Shown here: positions 56,336-64,000 of the stretch, one piece after another | Layout: each line of letters starts with the position of its first letter | Position numbering within the stretch: position 1 is the first letter of the stretch | Assembly (NCBI GenBank): GCA_947259485.1 | Contig: CAMYLU010000004.1 | Span: 1-64,000 of the forward strand | Reading direction: 5' to 3' | DNA: 64,000 bases | Source: an uncultured Gammaproteobacteria bacterium | GTDB taxonomy: Bacteria; Pseudomonadota; Gammaproteobacteria; GCA-001735895 | The notes under the pieces: model-generated | Told to the model about the DNA's origin: nothing | The model's database searches: none | The model's input: only the letters and a program-made list of their open reading frames with translations | Made by a program: the position numbers and the translations under genes

Positions 56336-56878
56336 GTGAAGAAATTACTCATCATCATGTTTTTTGCTGGCAGTATGGCTGTCAACGCGCCGGTTATCGC
56401 ACAGGGTACGACGACGATTAATGAAACCAGTTCGCATAGTGTATTCAAAGGCTTGTTTAAGTCTGTCTGGGCACATCTGAAATCACTCAATCCGACGCAA
56501 AAGCAATCTGCCAGATCAAAGCAGACCTATCTGGCGGGAATCCGTGGTGCTGAAACAACCGAAACCCTGCTCAAACCCTATTGGAAAGGGGATTTGACCC
56601 AGGATGAGAATTTTCAGGCAGAACTGGAAAGATTCAGCCTGGCGCAATACAAAATGGACCAGGGTGACCTTGAAGCGGCGGTGGTCTTGTTCGACGGTTT
56701 TCTGCGTCAGTATGAAGCTAGCGATATGCGCCCCAATGCGTTGTTCGCCAAAGGCATCAGCCTCGCGAATATCGGTCAACGCAAGCAGTCCCTGGCGGTG
56801 ATGCGACAGTTTGTGGATGAAAATCCGAACCATCCGTTAGTCGCAGACGCCAGACAGGTTATCAATCTCCTGAACTGA
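56336..56878 (+). CDS. Small exported TPR-like protein, partner of the giant protein
   Basis: 180 residues with a signal peptide (LLIIMFFAGSMAVNAPVIA-QG), a linker, and a helical C-terminal half with TPR-like pairs (FSLAQYKMDQGDLEAAVVLFDGFLRQY; NALFAKGISLANIGQRKQSLAVMRQFVDENPNHPLVADARQ). The last resembles the tol-pal-system YbgF/CpoB type of TPR. No lipobox. It starts 11 bases after the giant protein gene, so the two are almost certainly co-expressed and may interact in the periplasm. Not recognised as a named family. Confidence 0.8.
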   Translation: MKKLLIIMFFAGSMAVNAPVIAQGTTTINETSSHSVFKGLFKSVWAHLKSLNPTQKQSARSKQTYLAGIRGAETTETLLKPYWKGDLTQDENFQAELERFSLAQYKMDQGDLEAAVVLFDGFLRQYEASDMRPNALFAKGISLANIGQRKQSLAVMRQFVDENPNHPLVADARQVINLLN

Positions 56879-56908
56879 CCCGGATATCCTATATCGGCTA
56901 GCCAAACA

Positions 56909-56922
56909 GGGGACGGGTCCCC
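56909..56922. repeat. Short GC-rich palindrome between the TPR gene and tsaB
   Basis: GGGGAC-GG-GTCCCC, a 6-bp dyad with a two-base centre, lies in the 56-base gap before the tsaB GTG. The two-base centre argues against a hairpin terminator, and it has no T-run. It may be an operator or a REP-like unit. Confidence 0.35.
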
Positions 56923-56934
56923 TATCATACCGGC

Positions 56935-57600
56935 GTGAATATTCTCGCCATCGATACCTCTACTGAAGCCTGTTCCGCCGCACTGTTGCGCGAGGATGGT
57001 GCGGTTTTTCATGAGTTTGAAGTTGCACCCCGTCAGCACACACGCTTGTTGCCTGAAATGATGGATCAGGTTCTGCAAGCCTCAGCTGTCACAAAATCGA
57101 TGATTTCTCATTGTGCCTTCGGTAATGGTCCCGGGGCGTTTACCGGCATCCGTATTGCAGCCGCGCAGGCGCAGGGGATAGGTCTCGCGTTAAACATTCC
57201 GTTGTTACCCATATCGACGCTGGCGATTCTAGCCCAGGTCTGCATGGATCGTACCGGACACGCTAATACGCTGGTCGCGCTGGATGCGCGTATGCACGAA
57301 ATTTACTGGGCAGTCTATGGGCGCGACAGCAGCAATTGCGCAGAACTTATCGGCACGGAACAGCTTAGCCTGGTAAACAGGGTGGAAATCAACGCGACGA
57401 TCGAATTCGGCGCCGGGCACGGCTGGGTTGAGGGGTTGCGGGAAAGCGTCAGTTTTCCGGTTGACGAGGGCTTGTTGCCCGACGCCAGGTCATTGCTCAA
57501 GCTTGCCAGTAAAGCTATAAATCAGAACCTAGGCGTCGATGCCAGGCGGATAAACATTAACTACCTGCGTAACAAGGTAGCCGAAAAACCCCGTTCTTGA
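56935..57600 (+). CDS. tsaB: tRNA threonylcarbamoyladenosine synthesis protein TsaB
   Basis: Pseudo-ASKHA protein that partners TsaD in making t6A37 in ANN-decoding tRNAs. It starts MNILAIDTSTEACSAALL, with RQHTRLLPEMMDQVL and GNGPGAFTGIRIAAAQAQGIGLAL, the TsaB signature. 221 residues, near E. coli TsaB (231). GTG start at 56935. Two bases separate it from the truD ATG. Confidence 0.96.
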   Translation: MNILAIDTSTEACSAALLREDGAVFHEFEVAPRQHTRLLPEMMDQVLQASAVTKSMISHCAFGNGPGAFTGIRIAAAQAQGIGLALNIPLLPISTLAILAQVCMDRTGHANTLVALDARMHEIYWAVYGRDSSNCAELIGTEQLSLVNRVEINATIEFGAGHGWVEGLRESVSFPVDEGLLPDARSLLKLASKAINQNLGVDARRININYLRNKVAEKPRS

Positions 57601-57602
57601 TA

Positions 57603-58619
57603 ATGCCGGAACTGGTATACCCCTACGGACCGCCGGCTACGGCAGGGGTTCTGAAATCGAAGCCGAACGATTTCCGGGTCTGCGAAGAACTGGGATTTGA
57701 GCCGAGCGGCGAGGGTGAGCATCTTTTCCTGCTGGTTGAAAAGGAGGGACTTAGCACGCATGAGCTCATTTCCCGCGTCGCCCGCGATTACTCGCTCGAT
57801 TCCAGGCTTATCGGTTATAGCGGGCTCAAGGATAAACATGCGCTCACGCGTCAGTGGTTGAGTTTGCATATGCCAGGTAAAAAACCACCAGCCGAACTGT
57901 TCCAGGGCAATGGATACCGGGTTTTGAGGCAGGCCAGCCATAACCGCAAGCTGCGCCCGGGCACCCACAAGTACAACTCTTTCCAGGTACATTTGCGTGA
58001 AGTCGGTGACCTTCCCGATAAAACCAGGGAGCAAATGAGTGCCGTCACGAGGCAGGGATTTGCGAATTATTTTGGCGCACAGCGATTTGGTCGCCAGCAA
58101 GATAACGTCACACAGGCGCTCGAGCAATTACCCGGGCGCCGGTTGACACGTTCGCGCAAGAGTATTTTGTTGTCATCGCTGCGCAGCCATCTGTTTAATC
58201 GAATTCTGGCGCAGCGAATCAGCCTGGGCCATTGGGAGCTGCCGCTGCAAGGAGATGTTTTTATGTTGCGAGGGAATCGCTCGATTTTCTCCGAAACCCT
58301 CGATGACAGGCTTGTAGAGAGATTTCTGGCGCTGGATATCTCGAGTACCGCGAGTCTTTACGGCTCCGGCCAGGTTTTATTGACGGGGAAGCCCCAGGCT
58401 ATCGAAGCGCAGGTTTTTGCTGAATGTGACACGATTACCCGCTGTCTCGATCAGCATGGAGCCAGGCTGCAAATGCGTGCCTTGCGTGCAGTTGTCGATA
58501 ACTTCAGTTACGTCTACGATGCCGAGGATCAATCCCTGCTATTGAAACTGGATCTGCCGGCTGGATGTTATGTGACTACCGTGCTTGATCACTTCATTAA
58601 ACTGCAGGATGCAAGTTAA
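57603..58619 (+). CDS. truD: tRNA pseudouridine(13) synthase TruD
   Basis: Makes pseudouridine 13 in tRNA-Glu. KPNDFRVCEELGFEPSGEGEH near the start and the catalytic loop GYSGLKDKHALTRQWLS with nucleophile D77 are diagnostic; the TRUD-domain segment NYFGAQRFGRQQDNV follows near 160. ATG at 57603; a TTG at 57597 would overlap tsaB. Grouped with tsaB, both acting on tRNA. The end overlaps a convergent methyltransferase gene by four bases. Confidence 0.97.
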   Translation: MPELVYPYGPPATAGVLKSKPNDFRVCEELGFEPSGEGEHLFLLVEKEGLSTHELISRVARDYSLDSRLIGYSGLKDKHALTRQWLSLHMPGKKPPAELFQGNGYRVLRQASHNRKLRPGTHKYNSFQVHLREVGDLPDKTREQMSAVTRQGFANYFGAQRFGRQQDNVTQALEQLPGRRLTRSRKSILLSSLRSHLFNRILAQRISLGHWELPLQGDVFMLRGNRSIFSETLDDRLVERFLALDISSTASLYGSGQVLLTGKPQAIEAQVFAECDTITRCLDQHGARLQMRALRAVVDNFSYVYDAEDQSLLLKLDLPAGCYVTTVLDHFIKLQDAS

Positions 58620-59251
58620 GCGTTTTTTCGATAAACACAGAACCAGCCTTCGGGCTCGCGATCTTTATAATAGCTATCCATTTCGCAACTGACAGGGCTG
58701 GCGATGCCCTTTGCGGCCATGGCTGCGAGTTTTTCTTCAAAACCCATGGATGTCCACAGATCCTGGTGGATGGTGCAGGCCAGGATGCCGCCCGGTTTCA
58801 ATATTCGAAATATTTCATCCAGCGGTTGCGGACCGACGTGACCATGGGTAAATGTCCCTGATGAAATAACGGCGTCATAACTCTCGTCGTTGCGTTCCAG
58901 CGCCTGGTTAACATCGCCCACCAGGAGCTCGCGGTAAATGCCGCGTTCGCTGGCAACGCGCACCATATCGGGTGAGAGATCGATTCCGTCGAGGTTGGTA
59001 TAACCTTTTGCGGCGAGGAATACGCAGGTCAAGCCGGTGCCGCAACCGATATCGAATACCGTTGACTGGGTATCGGGTAAATGCTGGCTTAGCTGTTGTG
59101 CAATTTTTGTCGGTGACGTATAGCCAAGCTCGTTGAGCATCTGGTGATCATAATCAGCGGCCCATTTGCGGTAGAAATCGACCATGCTGGCCTCATCGTC
59201 GAGATGATAGGCAGCATCGACGAATGCACTCGGTCCTTTGGGCTCGATCAT
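58616..59251 (-). CDS. Class I SAM-dependent methyltransferase
   Basis: 211-residue methyltransferase of unknown substrate. VFDIGCGTGLTCVFLAAKGY (motif I) near residue 66, GIDLSPDMVRVA (motif II), the SSGTFTHGHVGPQPLDEIFRILKPGG region and a C-terminal YRKNA are typical of the Methyltransf_11/25 type. The N-terminus (YHLDDEASMVDFYRKWAADYD) is the pattern of small-molecule methyltransferases. Minus strand, followed upstream by the peroxiredoxin gene 12 bases away on the same strand. Confidence 0.82.
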   Translation of the reverse strand: MIEPKGPSAFVDAAYHLDDEASMVDFYRKWAADYDHQMLNELGYTSPTKIAQQLSQHLPDTQSTVFDIGCGTGLTCVFLAAKGYTNLDGIDLSPDMVRVASERGIYRELLVGDVNQALERNDESYDAVISSGTFTHGHVGPQPLDEIFRILKPGGILACTIHQDLWTSMGFEEKLAAMAAKGIASPVSCEMDSYYKDREPEGWFCVYRKNA

Positions 59252-59263
59252 GTTTTTAAGCCG

Positions 59264-59746
59264 TCAAATGCTGGCCAGTATGGTCTGGGCATCGCTGACT
59301 TCGAATTGTTTTGGCGCCTCAACATTGAGTACCTCGAGAACGTTGTCGTTGATTACCATCGCATAACGCTGCGAGCGAATTCCCATACCAGCAGCATCGA
59401 GGTCCAGTTCGAGTCCAACGGCGCGAGTGAAATGGGCACTGCCATCGGCGATCATCATGACCCTGTCGTCGGCGTTATGCTGTTTGCCCCAGGCATCCAT
59501 GACAAAGGCGTCATTGACTGAAAGGCATACAATCAGATCGATGCCCTTGGCAAACAACTCGTCCGAGGCAACCACATAGCCGGGTAGATGCGATGCGGAG
59601 CAGGTTGGCGTGTAGGCACCGGGAAGTGCAAACAGAGCGACTTTTTTGCCACCGAAGAGGTCTTTGCTGTTAATCGTTTCTATTCCGCCATCGGCCATAT
59701 GCTGTAAATCGACCGCAGGTATTTTATCGCCAACCTGGATTGCCAT
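59264..59746 (-). CDS. Peroxiredoxin, Prx5 type
   Basis: 160-residue thiol peroxidase reducing H2O2 and alkyl hydroperoxides. The peroxidatic cysteine is C49 in PGAYTPTCSASHLPGYV, and the family segments FGGKKVALFALPGAYTP and LSVNDAFVMDAWGKQ follow. No second catalytic Cys motif or fused glutaredoxin is visible. I chose the ATG at 59746, preceded by GGAG on the minus strand; an in-frame extension to 59809 has no family support. Likely an operon with the methyltransferase. Confidence 0.92.
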   Translation of the reverse strand: MAIQVGDKIPAVDLQHMADGGIETINSKDLFGGKKVALFALPGAYTPTCSASHLPGYVVASDELFAKGIDLIVCLSVNDAFVMDAWGKQHNADDRVMMIADGSAHFTRAVGLELDLDAAGMGIRSQRYAMVINDNVLEVLNVEAPKQFEVSDAQTILASI

Positions 59747-59826
59747 ACTTGTCTCCTTTTTGATAAATTGCAAAACCGTGATACTACATTGAAACCTGAT
59801 TTTTCCCAACGATAACGGATAGCTTG

Positions 59827-60429
59827 ATGCAGCAACAAAACTTGCTTAAACATCGCGACCACTGGATCTTTGACCTGGACGGTACCCTGACCGTAAGCGC
59901 ACACGATTTCGAGCATATTCGAAGCGAACTGGGACTGGCGCCGGAGACCCCGATCCTCGAGGCGCTTCACGCAATGCCGGAAAGCGAGGCCGCACCGCTA
60001 TGGGAATCTTTGAATGAACTCGAATTTTACTACGCCGGAAAGTCATCGGTAATGCTGGGGGCTAACGAATTATTGCAGAAACTGCAGGATAGTGGACGCC
60101 AGCTTGCAATCCTGACGCGTAATACCATGCCGGTTGTCGAACAGACCCTGCAGGCCTGCAAGATTGACCATTTTTTTCCGCTGGATCATATTCTGGATCG
60201 TGACTCCTGTATTCCGAAACCCTCACCCGACGGCGTTAAGCGCTTGCTGAATTTCTGGCAGGCTGATGCTAAAGATACGGTCATGGTCGGCGATTACCTG
60301 TATGATCTCGAGGCTGGTAAGGGTGCAGGTGTAGCGACGGTACATGTGGACACCCGTGGTAATGTAGACTGGGCTGAATTCACCGATATCCGGGTCGAAC
60401 AACTGGGCGAGATAATCGAGTACATATGA
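59827..60429 (+). CDS. HAD-superfamily hydrolase
   Basis: 200-residue phosphatase-like protein. Motif I FDLDGTLT (nucleophile D16, acid D18), motif II ILTRNTMP, motif III Lys in CIPKPSPDG, and motif IV VGDYLYDLEAGKGAG. An alpha-helical C1 cap lies between motifs I and II. The substrate is not readable; phosphoglycolate-type phosphatases are similar. The ATG at 59827 is preferred over the adjoining TTG at 59824. Stop overlaps the DUF4197 gene (ATGA). Confidence 0.87.
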   Translation: MQQQNLLKHRDHWIFDLDGTLTVSAHDFEHIRSELGLAPETPILEALHAMPESEAAPLWESLNELEFYYAGKSSVMLGANELLQKLQDSGRQLAILTRNTMPVVEQTLQACKIDHFFPLDHILDRDSCIPKPSPDGVKRLLNFWQADAKDTVMVGDYLYDLEAGKGAGVATVHVDTRGNVDWAEFTDIRVEQLGEIIEYI

Positions 60430-61154
60430 ATAGAATAATGAGGCTGATCCCGCTTGGGATCGTATTGCTAGCTTTGGCGGGTTGTTCTGAAAAAGACTTG
60501 CGCCAGGCTTATGAAATCGTTAGTGCGAGTGGTGACGAAGTACCGTTGACCAATTCGGAGGTTGTGGCGGCTCTCAAGGATTCGCTATCGCGAGGAATCA
60601 CTAAAGGGGCGGTGAGCGCGTCGGCTAAGAATGGTTATTACGGTAACCCGCGGCTTAAAATCGAATTTCCCACCGAGGTGCACAAAGTGGAAAAAGCACT
60701 ACGCAAAATCGGACTCGGCAAGGATGTCGATCGCTTTGTCATGCAGCTAAACCGCAGTGCCGAAAAAGCCGCGATCAAATCCAAGCCGATTTTCATAAAA
60801 GCGATCACTTCTATGACCATTCGGGATGCTTTTGATATTTTAAATGGTGCCGATGATGCCGCGACCCAATACCTGGTCCGCACCACCGGAGACGATTTGC
60901 GCAAAGAATTCCTGCCTGTTGTCAGTGACACGCTGCAGCAAACCAGTGCCACTCGATATTACGGTGATATTGTCAATAAGTATAACCAGCTTCCATTGGT
61001 GGAAGATGTTAATCCGGATCTCGAGGCTTATGCTACCGACAGGGCGATAGCGGGCCTGTTTGTGTTGATCGCGGACGAAGAGGCCAGTATCCGTGCCAAT
61101 CCGGCTGCGCGCACCACCGAACTATTGCGTCGCGTGTTTGGCAGCCTCGATTAG
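60426..61154 (+). CDS. DUF4197 lipoprotein
   Basis: 242-residue lipoprotein: signal peptide with lipobox LALAGC (C20). The mature part has the DUF4197 pattern, VVAALKDSLSRGITKGAVSASAKNGYYGNP, IKSKPIFIKAITSMTIRDAFDILNG, and YYGDIVNKYNQLP toward the end. Family function is unknown. Translation is coupled to the HAD gene by a four-base overlap. Confidence 0.85.
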   Translation: MNRIMRLIPLGIVLLALAGCSEKDLRQAYEIVSASGDEVPLTNSEVVAALKDSLSRGITKGAVSASAKNGYYGNPRLKIEFPTEVHKVEKALRKIGLGKDVDRFVMQLNRSAEKAAIKSKPIFIKAITSMTIRDAFDILNGADDAATQYLVRTTGDDLRKEFLPVVSDTLQQTSATRYYGDIVNKYNQLPLVEDVNPDLEAYATDRAIAGLFVLIADEEASIRANPAARTTELLRRVFGSLD

Positions 61155-61230
61155 CCCTGGTTTTAATTTCGCAGCGCTAGCCGAAACCGATGTTTTTTTG
61201 AGAACTGGTTGATGATGGTCTAGTCGCATC

Positions 61231-61241
61231 GGGTCAGACCC
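61231..61241. repeat. Short palindrome GGGTC-A-GACCC
   Basis: An 11-bp perfect dyad in the gap between two convergent genes (DUF4197 and the MBL hydrolase). No T-run follows. It is of the same kind as the palindrome before tsaB. Confidence 0.3.
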
Positions 61242-61266
61242 AGAAACTTCTCATAAGTGCGCCCTG

Positions 61267-61983
61267 TTAAAGCAGGTTAGCGATTTTCAGCTGCTGTTTA
61301 CTGATTGCGTCGTAGGGTTCGTTGCGTGTCCTGTCATGCACGTGCATTCGGTAGTTAACAAACGCCTCCGCGTCTTCGTAATGCATGAACGGGTTGCCTT
61401 CAAGCTGGTCTGCCAGGGTGCAGGTTTCCTTCACCGAGTAATTGTGGCCCGGATGGATGAGCATATCCTGCGGCAAACGTTGTTTCATGTTTTTCAGTGT
61501 CTCGAACATGTGTTCGGGGTTGCCGCCACTCATATCGCAGCGCCCACAGCCGAACACGAAAAGCGTATCACCGGTAATGATTTCATTGCCGAGTTGGTAG
61601 CACGCGGAACCGGGCGTATGCCCGGGCGTATGTAAAATCTTGATGCTGGTCTCGCCCAGTGTCAGTTCATCACCGCCATGGTGCAGGCTCGGCTTCTCAA
61701 GTTCGTGTGCCCAGAATTCGTACTCCGGTTTCAGCAGGTGCACCTCGGCATTGGCGTGGTTCAACAATTCCTCGATACCGTTGATGTGATCATTGTGGCT
61801 ATGGGTCAGTAAAATATCGGTAATGTCGAGATTGTGCTGATTAGCGCGGGCGACTATTTGACCGACTTCCCAGGCGGGATCTACGACCGCGCAGCGGCGG
61901 GTAGCAGTATCCTCGATCAGGTAAACGAAATTTTCCATCGGACCCAATTCCATTGCATGCACTTTAAATCCAGAATCTGACAT
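61267..61983 (-). CDS. Metallo-beta-lactamase-fold hydrolase, glyoxalase II-like
   Basis: 238-residue binuclear metal hydrolase with H61-S-H63-N-D65-H66, a further His in LHTPGHTPGSACYQL near residue 118, Asp in ITGDTLFVFGCGRCD near 138, and His in IHPGHNYS near 180. Resembles the GloB-like or persulfide-dioxygenase-like group; the sulfur genes in the window make the latter thinkable, but the sequence does not decide. Minus strand, divergent from argG across 121 bases. The 112-base gap to the DUF4197 gene holds a GGGTC-A-GACCC palindrome (61231-61241). Confidence 0.85.
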   Translation of the reverse strand: MSDSGFKVHAMELGPMENFVYLIEDTATRRCAVVDPAWEVGQIVARANQHNLDITDILLTHSHNDHINGIEELLNHANAEVHLLKPEYEFWAHELEKPSLHHGGDELTLGETSIKILHTPGHTPGSACYQLGNEIITGDTLFVFGCGRCDMSGGNPEHMFETLKNMKQRLPQDMLIHPGHNYSVKETCTLADQLEGNPFMHYEDAEAFVNYRMHVHDRTRNEPYDAISKQQLKIANLL

Positions 61984-62104
61984 GACTTGCCTCCAGTTTT
62001 GATGCTCGCATTATACGCTTATGCTGGATTTTTGCCCGATTTCTAAAGACAATACGCACCTCTTTAAGGCTTGGTGTTCCGGGCCAGATGGCAACAGGAA
62101 AAAC

Positions 62105-63316
62105 ATGAGTAAAACAACGGTAAACAAAGTGGTGCTGGCCTACTCGGGCGGCCTTGATACCTCGGTTATCCTTAAGTGGCTGGAAGATGAATACGAGTGT
62201 GAGGTTGTTACTTTCACCGCAGACATCGGCCAGGGAGAGGAACTCGAACCGGCCCGCGTAAAGGCCGAAAAATACGGGGTCAAGGAGATATACATTGAAG
62301 ACCTGCAGGAAGAGTTCGTGCGCGATTTCGTCTACCCGATGTTTCGCGCCAACACGGTTTACGAGGGCGAATACCTGCTGGGTACTTCCATAGCCCGCCC
62401 ATTGATCGCGAAACGCCTGGTCGAAATTGCCGCTGAAACCGGTGCCGACGCAGTGTCGCATGGTGCCACGGGTAAAGGTAACGACCAGGTCCGATTCGAG
62501 CTCGGCGCCTACGCGCTCAACCCCGATATTCGCGTGATTGCACCCTGGCGTGAATGGGATTTGAACTCGCGCGAAAGCCTGCTCGCCTACGCCGATGCCG
62601 CCGGGATCGCGATCGAAAAGAAAAAGGCAGGCAAGTCTCCTTATTCGATGGACGCTAACCTGTTGCATATTTCCTATGAAGGCGGGGAACTCGAAGATCC
62701 CTGGTTCGAAGCACAGGACGACATGTGGCAACGCTCCGTATCCCCTGAACAGGCGCCTGACAAACCGACCTACCTGGAACTCGGATTTGAAGGTGGAGAC
62801 ATAGTTTCGGTCGACGGAGAGCGCTTGAGTCCTGCACAGGTATTGACACGTCTAAATCATGAAGGTGGGGCACATGGTGTCGGCCGCCTGGATATCGTTG
62901 AAAACCGCTATGTCGGTATGAAGTCACGCGGTTGTTACGAAACCCCGGGCGGCAGCATTATGCTCAAGGCCCACCGCGGAATCGAGTCGATTACGCTCGA
63001 TCGCGAGGTTGCGCATCTGAAAGATGAATTAATGCCTAAATATGCCCACCTGATCTACAACGGATACTGGTGGAGTCCCGAGCGTAAAATGCTGCAGCAA
63101 ATGATCGATGCGTCGCAGGTGACGGTAAACGGTGAAGTTCGGGTCAAACTGTTCAAGGGCTCGATCGGCGTGGTGGGCCGAAAATCTGCCAGCAATAGCC
63201 TGTTTGATGAAGCCATAGTCACCTTTGAAGATGATCGCGGCGCCTACGATCAAAAAGATGCCGAGGGCTTTATCAAGCTGAATGCGCTGCGGATGCGTAT
63301 CGCTGGCAAAAGATGA
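62105..63316 (+). CDS. argG: Argininosuccinate synthase
   Basis: ATP-dependent ligation of citrulline and aspartate in arginine synthesis. The PP-loop [16 protein letters not shown] is at residues 10-25, with [34 protein letters not shown] and [21 protein letters not shown] also present. 403 residues, the common (non-E. coli) class length. ATG at 62105 with AGGA upstream; an in-frame extension to 62021 is not supported. Stop overlaps the small lipoprotein gene (ATGA). Confidence 0.98.
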   Translation: MSKTTVNKVVLAYSGGLDTSVILKWLEDEYECEVVTFTADIGQGEELEPARVKAEKYGVKEIYIEDLQEEFVRDFVYPMFRANTVYEGEYLLGTSIARPLIAKRLVEIAAETGADAVSHGATGKGNDQVRFELGAYALNPDIRVIAPWREWDLNSRESLLAYADAAGIAIEKKKAGKSPYSMDANLLHISYEGGELEDPWFEAQDDMWQRSVSPEQAPDKPTYLELGFEGGDIVSVDGERLSPAQVLTRLNHEGGAHGVGRLDIVENRYVGMKSRGCYETPGGSIMLKAHRGIESITLDREVAHLKDELMPKYAHLIYNGYWWSPERKMLQQMIDASQVTVNGEVRVKLFKGSIGVVGRKSASNSLFDEAIVTFEDDRGAYDQKDAEGFIKLNALRMRIAGKR

Positions 63317-63753
63317 ACCCGGCAGCGCAGCGGATATTTCTGCTTTGCCTGTTATTGGGCATACTTACCGCCTGTTCCTCTTCAACCGAAGAAGATGAAG
63401 TTGCCAGGGACCAGAAGTACTACTTTCTTGAATCCCTGAAACAGGTGGAGGCTGGCGGCAGGCAATTACAGACACCTGGCCTCGCACAGGCAGAGCTGGT
63501 GCAGGCACTGGCCATGCTCGACCAGGGGCTCAGACTTGCGTTCCAGGTCGAGCGAAAATTTCTGGATAAGCTGGATCTTCGCCTGGGGAAAAACTTTCAG
63601 CAATATTTCGTCAAGGGCGTTGAGAATTATCGAGTCGGAATCGAGGCCGCTGACCAGGCGCAACAGCAGGAGGGTTTGAAGTTGCTGGCCAGGTGGGCCG
63701 AATTCTGGAATGCCGAGCGAGAGGCGATAGAGGCCAGGTTAAATCCGGGCTAG
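63313..63753 (+). CDS. Small lipoprotein coupled to argG
   Basis: 146 residues: signal peptide with lipobox LTAC (C21), an acidic Ser-rich linker (SSSTEEDE) and a helical mature domain ([44 protein letters not shown]). I do not recognise the family. The ATG overlaps the argG stop, and a partial acylphosphatase gene follows 32 bases later. Confidence 0.78.
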   Translation: MNPAAQRIFLLCLLLGILTACSSSTEEDEVARDQKYYFLESLKQVEAGGRQLQTPGLAQAELVQALAMLDQGLRLAFQVERKFLDKLDLRLGKNFQQYFVKGVENYRVGIEAADQAQQQEGLKLLARWAEFWNAEREAIEARLNPG

Positions 63754-63785
63754 CGTAGGACTAAAGACCTTTATCGAGGTTCGAA

Positions 63786-64000
63786 ATGGGGCAGGTTCGC
63801 AGCGTAAAAGGTTTTGTTACAGGTCGCGTGCAGGGCGTAGGTTTCCGTTACTTCGTAATGCGTCATGCACAGGCCCGGAATCTTTCCGGTTACGTACGTA
63901 ACCTGAATGATGGTCGCGTCGAGTTTTGTCTGCATGGAGATGGGGATTCGGTGGCGAGCGTAACTGAAAATATTCGTGTCGGCCCCTCACATGCAAGAGT
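63786..64000 (+). CDS. acyP: Acylphosphatase (3' end cut by window)
   Basis: The visible 71 codons begin MGQVRSVKGFVTGRVQGVGF, with the acylphosphatase signature GRVQGVGFRYFVMRHA containing the catalytic Arg, and GYVRNLNDGRVEF with the catalytic Asn. The family is about 90 residues, so about 20 are missing beyond the window. It hydrolyses carboxyl-phosphate bonds; its biological role in bacteria is unclear. Confidence 0.93.
   Translation, partial: MGQVRSVKGFVTGRVQGVGFRYFVMRHAQARNLSGYVRNLNDGRVEFCLHGDGDSVASVTENIRVGPSHAR

Overview
The window is a chromosomal segment of a free-living gammaproteobacterium of roughly 50% GC. Three conserved gammaproteobacterial clusters are recognisable: nadB / rpoE-rseABC-mucD-lepA-lepB-rnc-era-recO-pdxJ-acpS, barA / cysM-rlmD, and map-glnD / rpsB-tsf-pyrH-frr-uppS-cdsA-dxr-rseP-bamA-skp-lpxD-fabZ-lpxA. 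The last of these shows a Gram-negative, LPS-bearing envelope. No phage, CRISPR array or transposase gene is visible. Coding is dense and no gene-free stretch reaches 300 bases. I cannot name the genus from sequence alone.

Region 1 (1-12752): nadB (truncated by the window start) diverges from the sigma-E envelope-stress operon rpoE-rseA-rseB-rseC and the periplasmic protease DegP/MucD. A small thioredoxin-fold protein, a 157-bp inverted-repeat (MITE-like) element and a lepA-lepB-rnc-era-recO-pdxJ-acpS run follow, most of the latter with ATGA/GTGA-type overlaps. Region 2 (12749-19879): a BarA-type hybrid kinase is co-transcribed with a periplasmic binding protein on the minus strand. Facing away from it are cysM, a PolB-type exonuclease gene, rlmD and a P-II gene.

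Region 3 (19938-34735) is the accessory part. It holds a CFA-like lipid methyltransferase facing a DHCR24-like flavin oxidoreductase, a tRNA-Arg(CCU), and an uncharacterised MotA/MotB-ExbD-type ion-driven motor pair. It also holds a reverse-transsulfuration operon (cystathionine gamma-lyase/synthase, cystathionine beta-synthase) with an enolase-superfamily enzyme in its middle, a molybdopterin oxidoreductase, a VOC protein, a cobalamin-binding mutase-like protein and a second flavin oxidase.

Region 4 (34748-51283): glnD and map diverge from rpsB-tsf, which ends in a clear terminator. The pyrH to lpxA run for ribosome recycling, isoprenoid, phospholipid, outer-membrane assembly and lipid A synthesis follows. 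S2 carries an unusual histone-H1-like tail. Where lpxB would be expected after lpxA there is a 1673-residue exported propeller/TPR/transglutaminase-like protein with a small exported TPR partner.

Region 5 (56935-64000): tsaB-truD, a methyltransferase, a peroxiredoxin, a HAD phosphatase with a DUF4197 lipoprotein, an MBL hydrolase, argG with a small lipoprotein, and the start of an acylphosphatase gene cut by the window end.

The best candidates for undescribed biology are the motor pair (22938-24884), the propeller-TPR-transglutaminase protein and its partner (51303-56878), the Mo/B12 cluster (28904-33135) and the MITE-like element (6119-6283).
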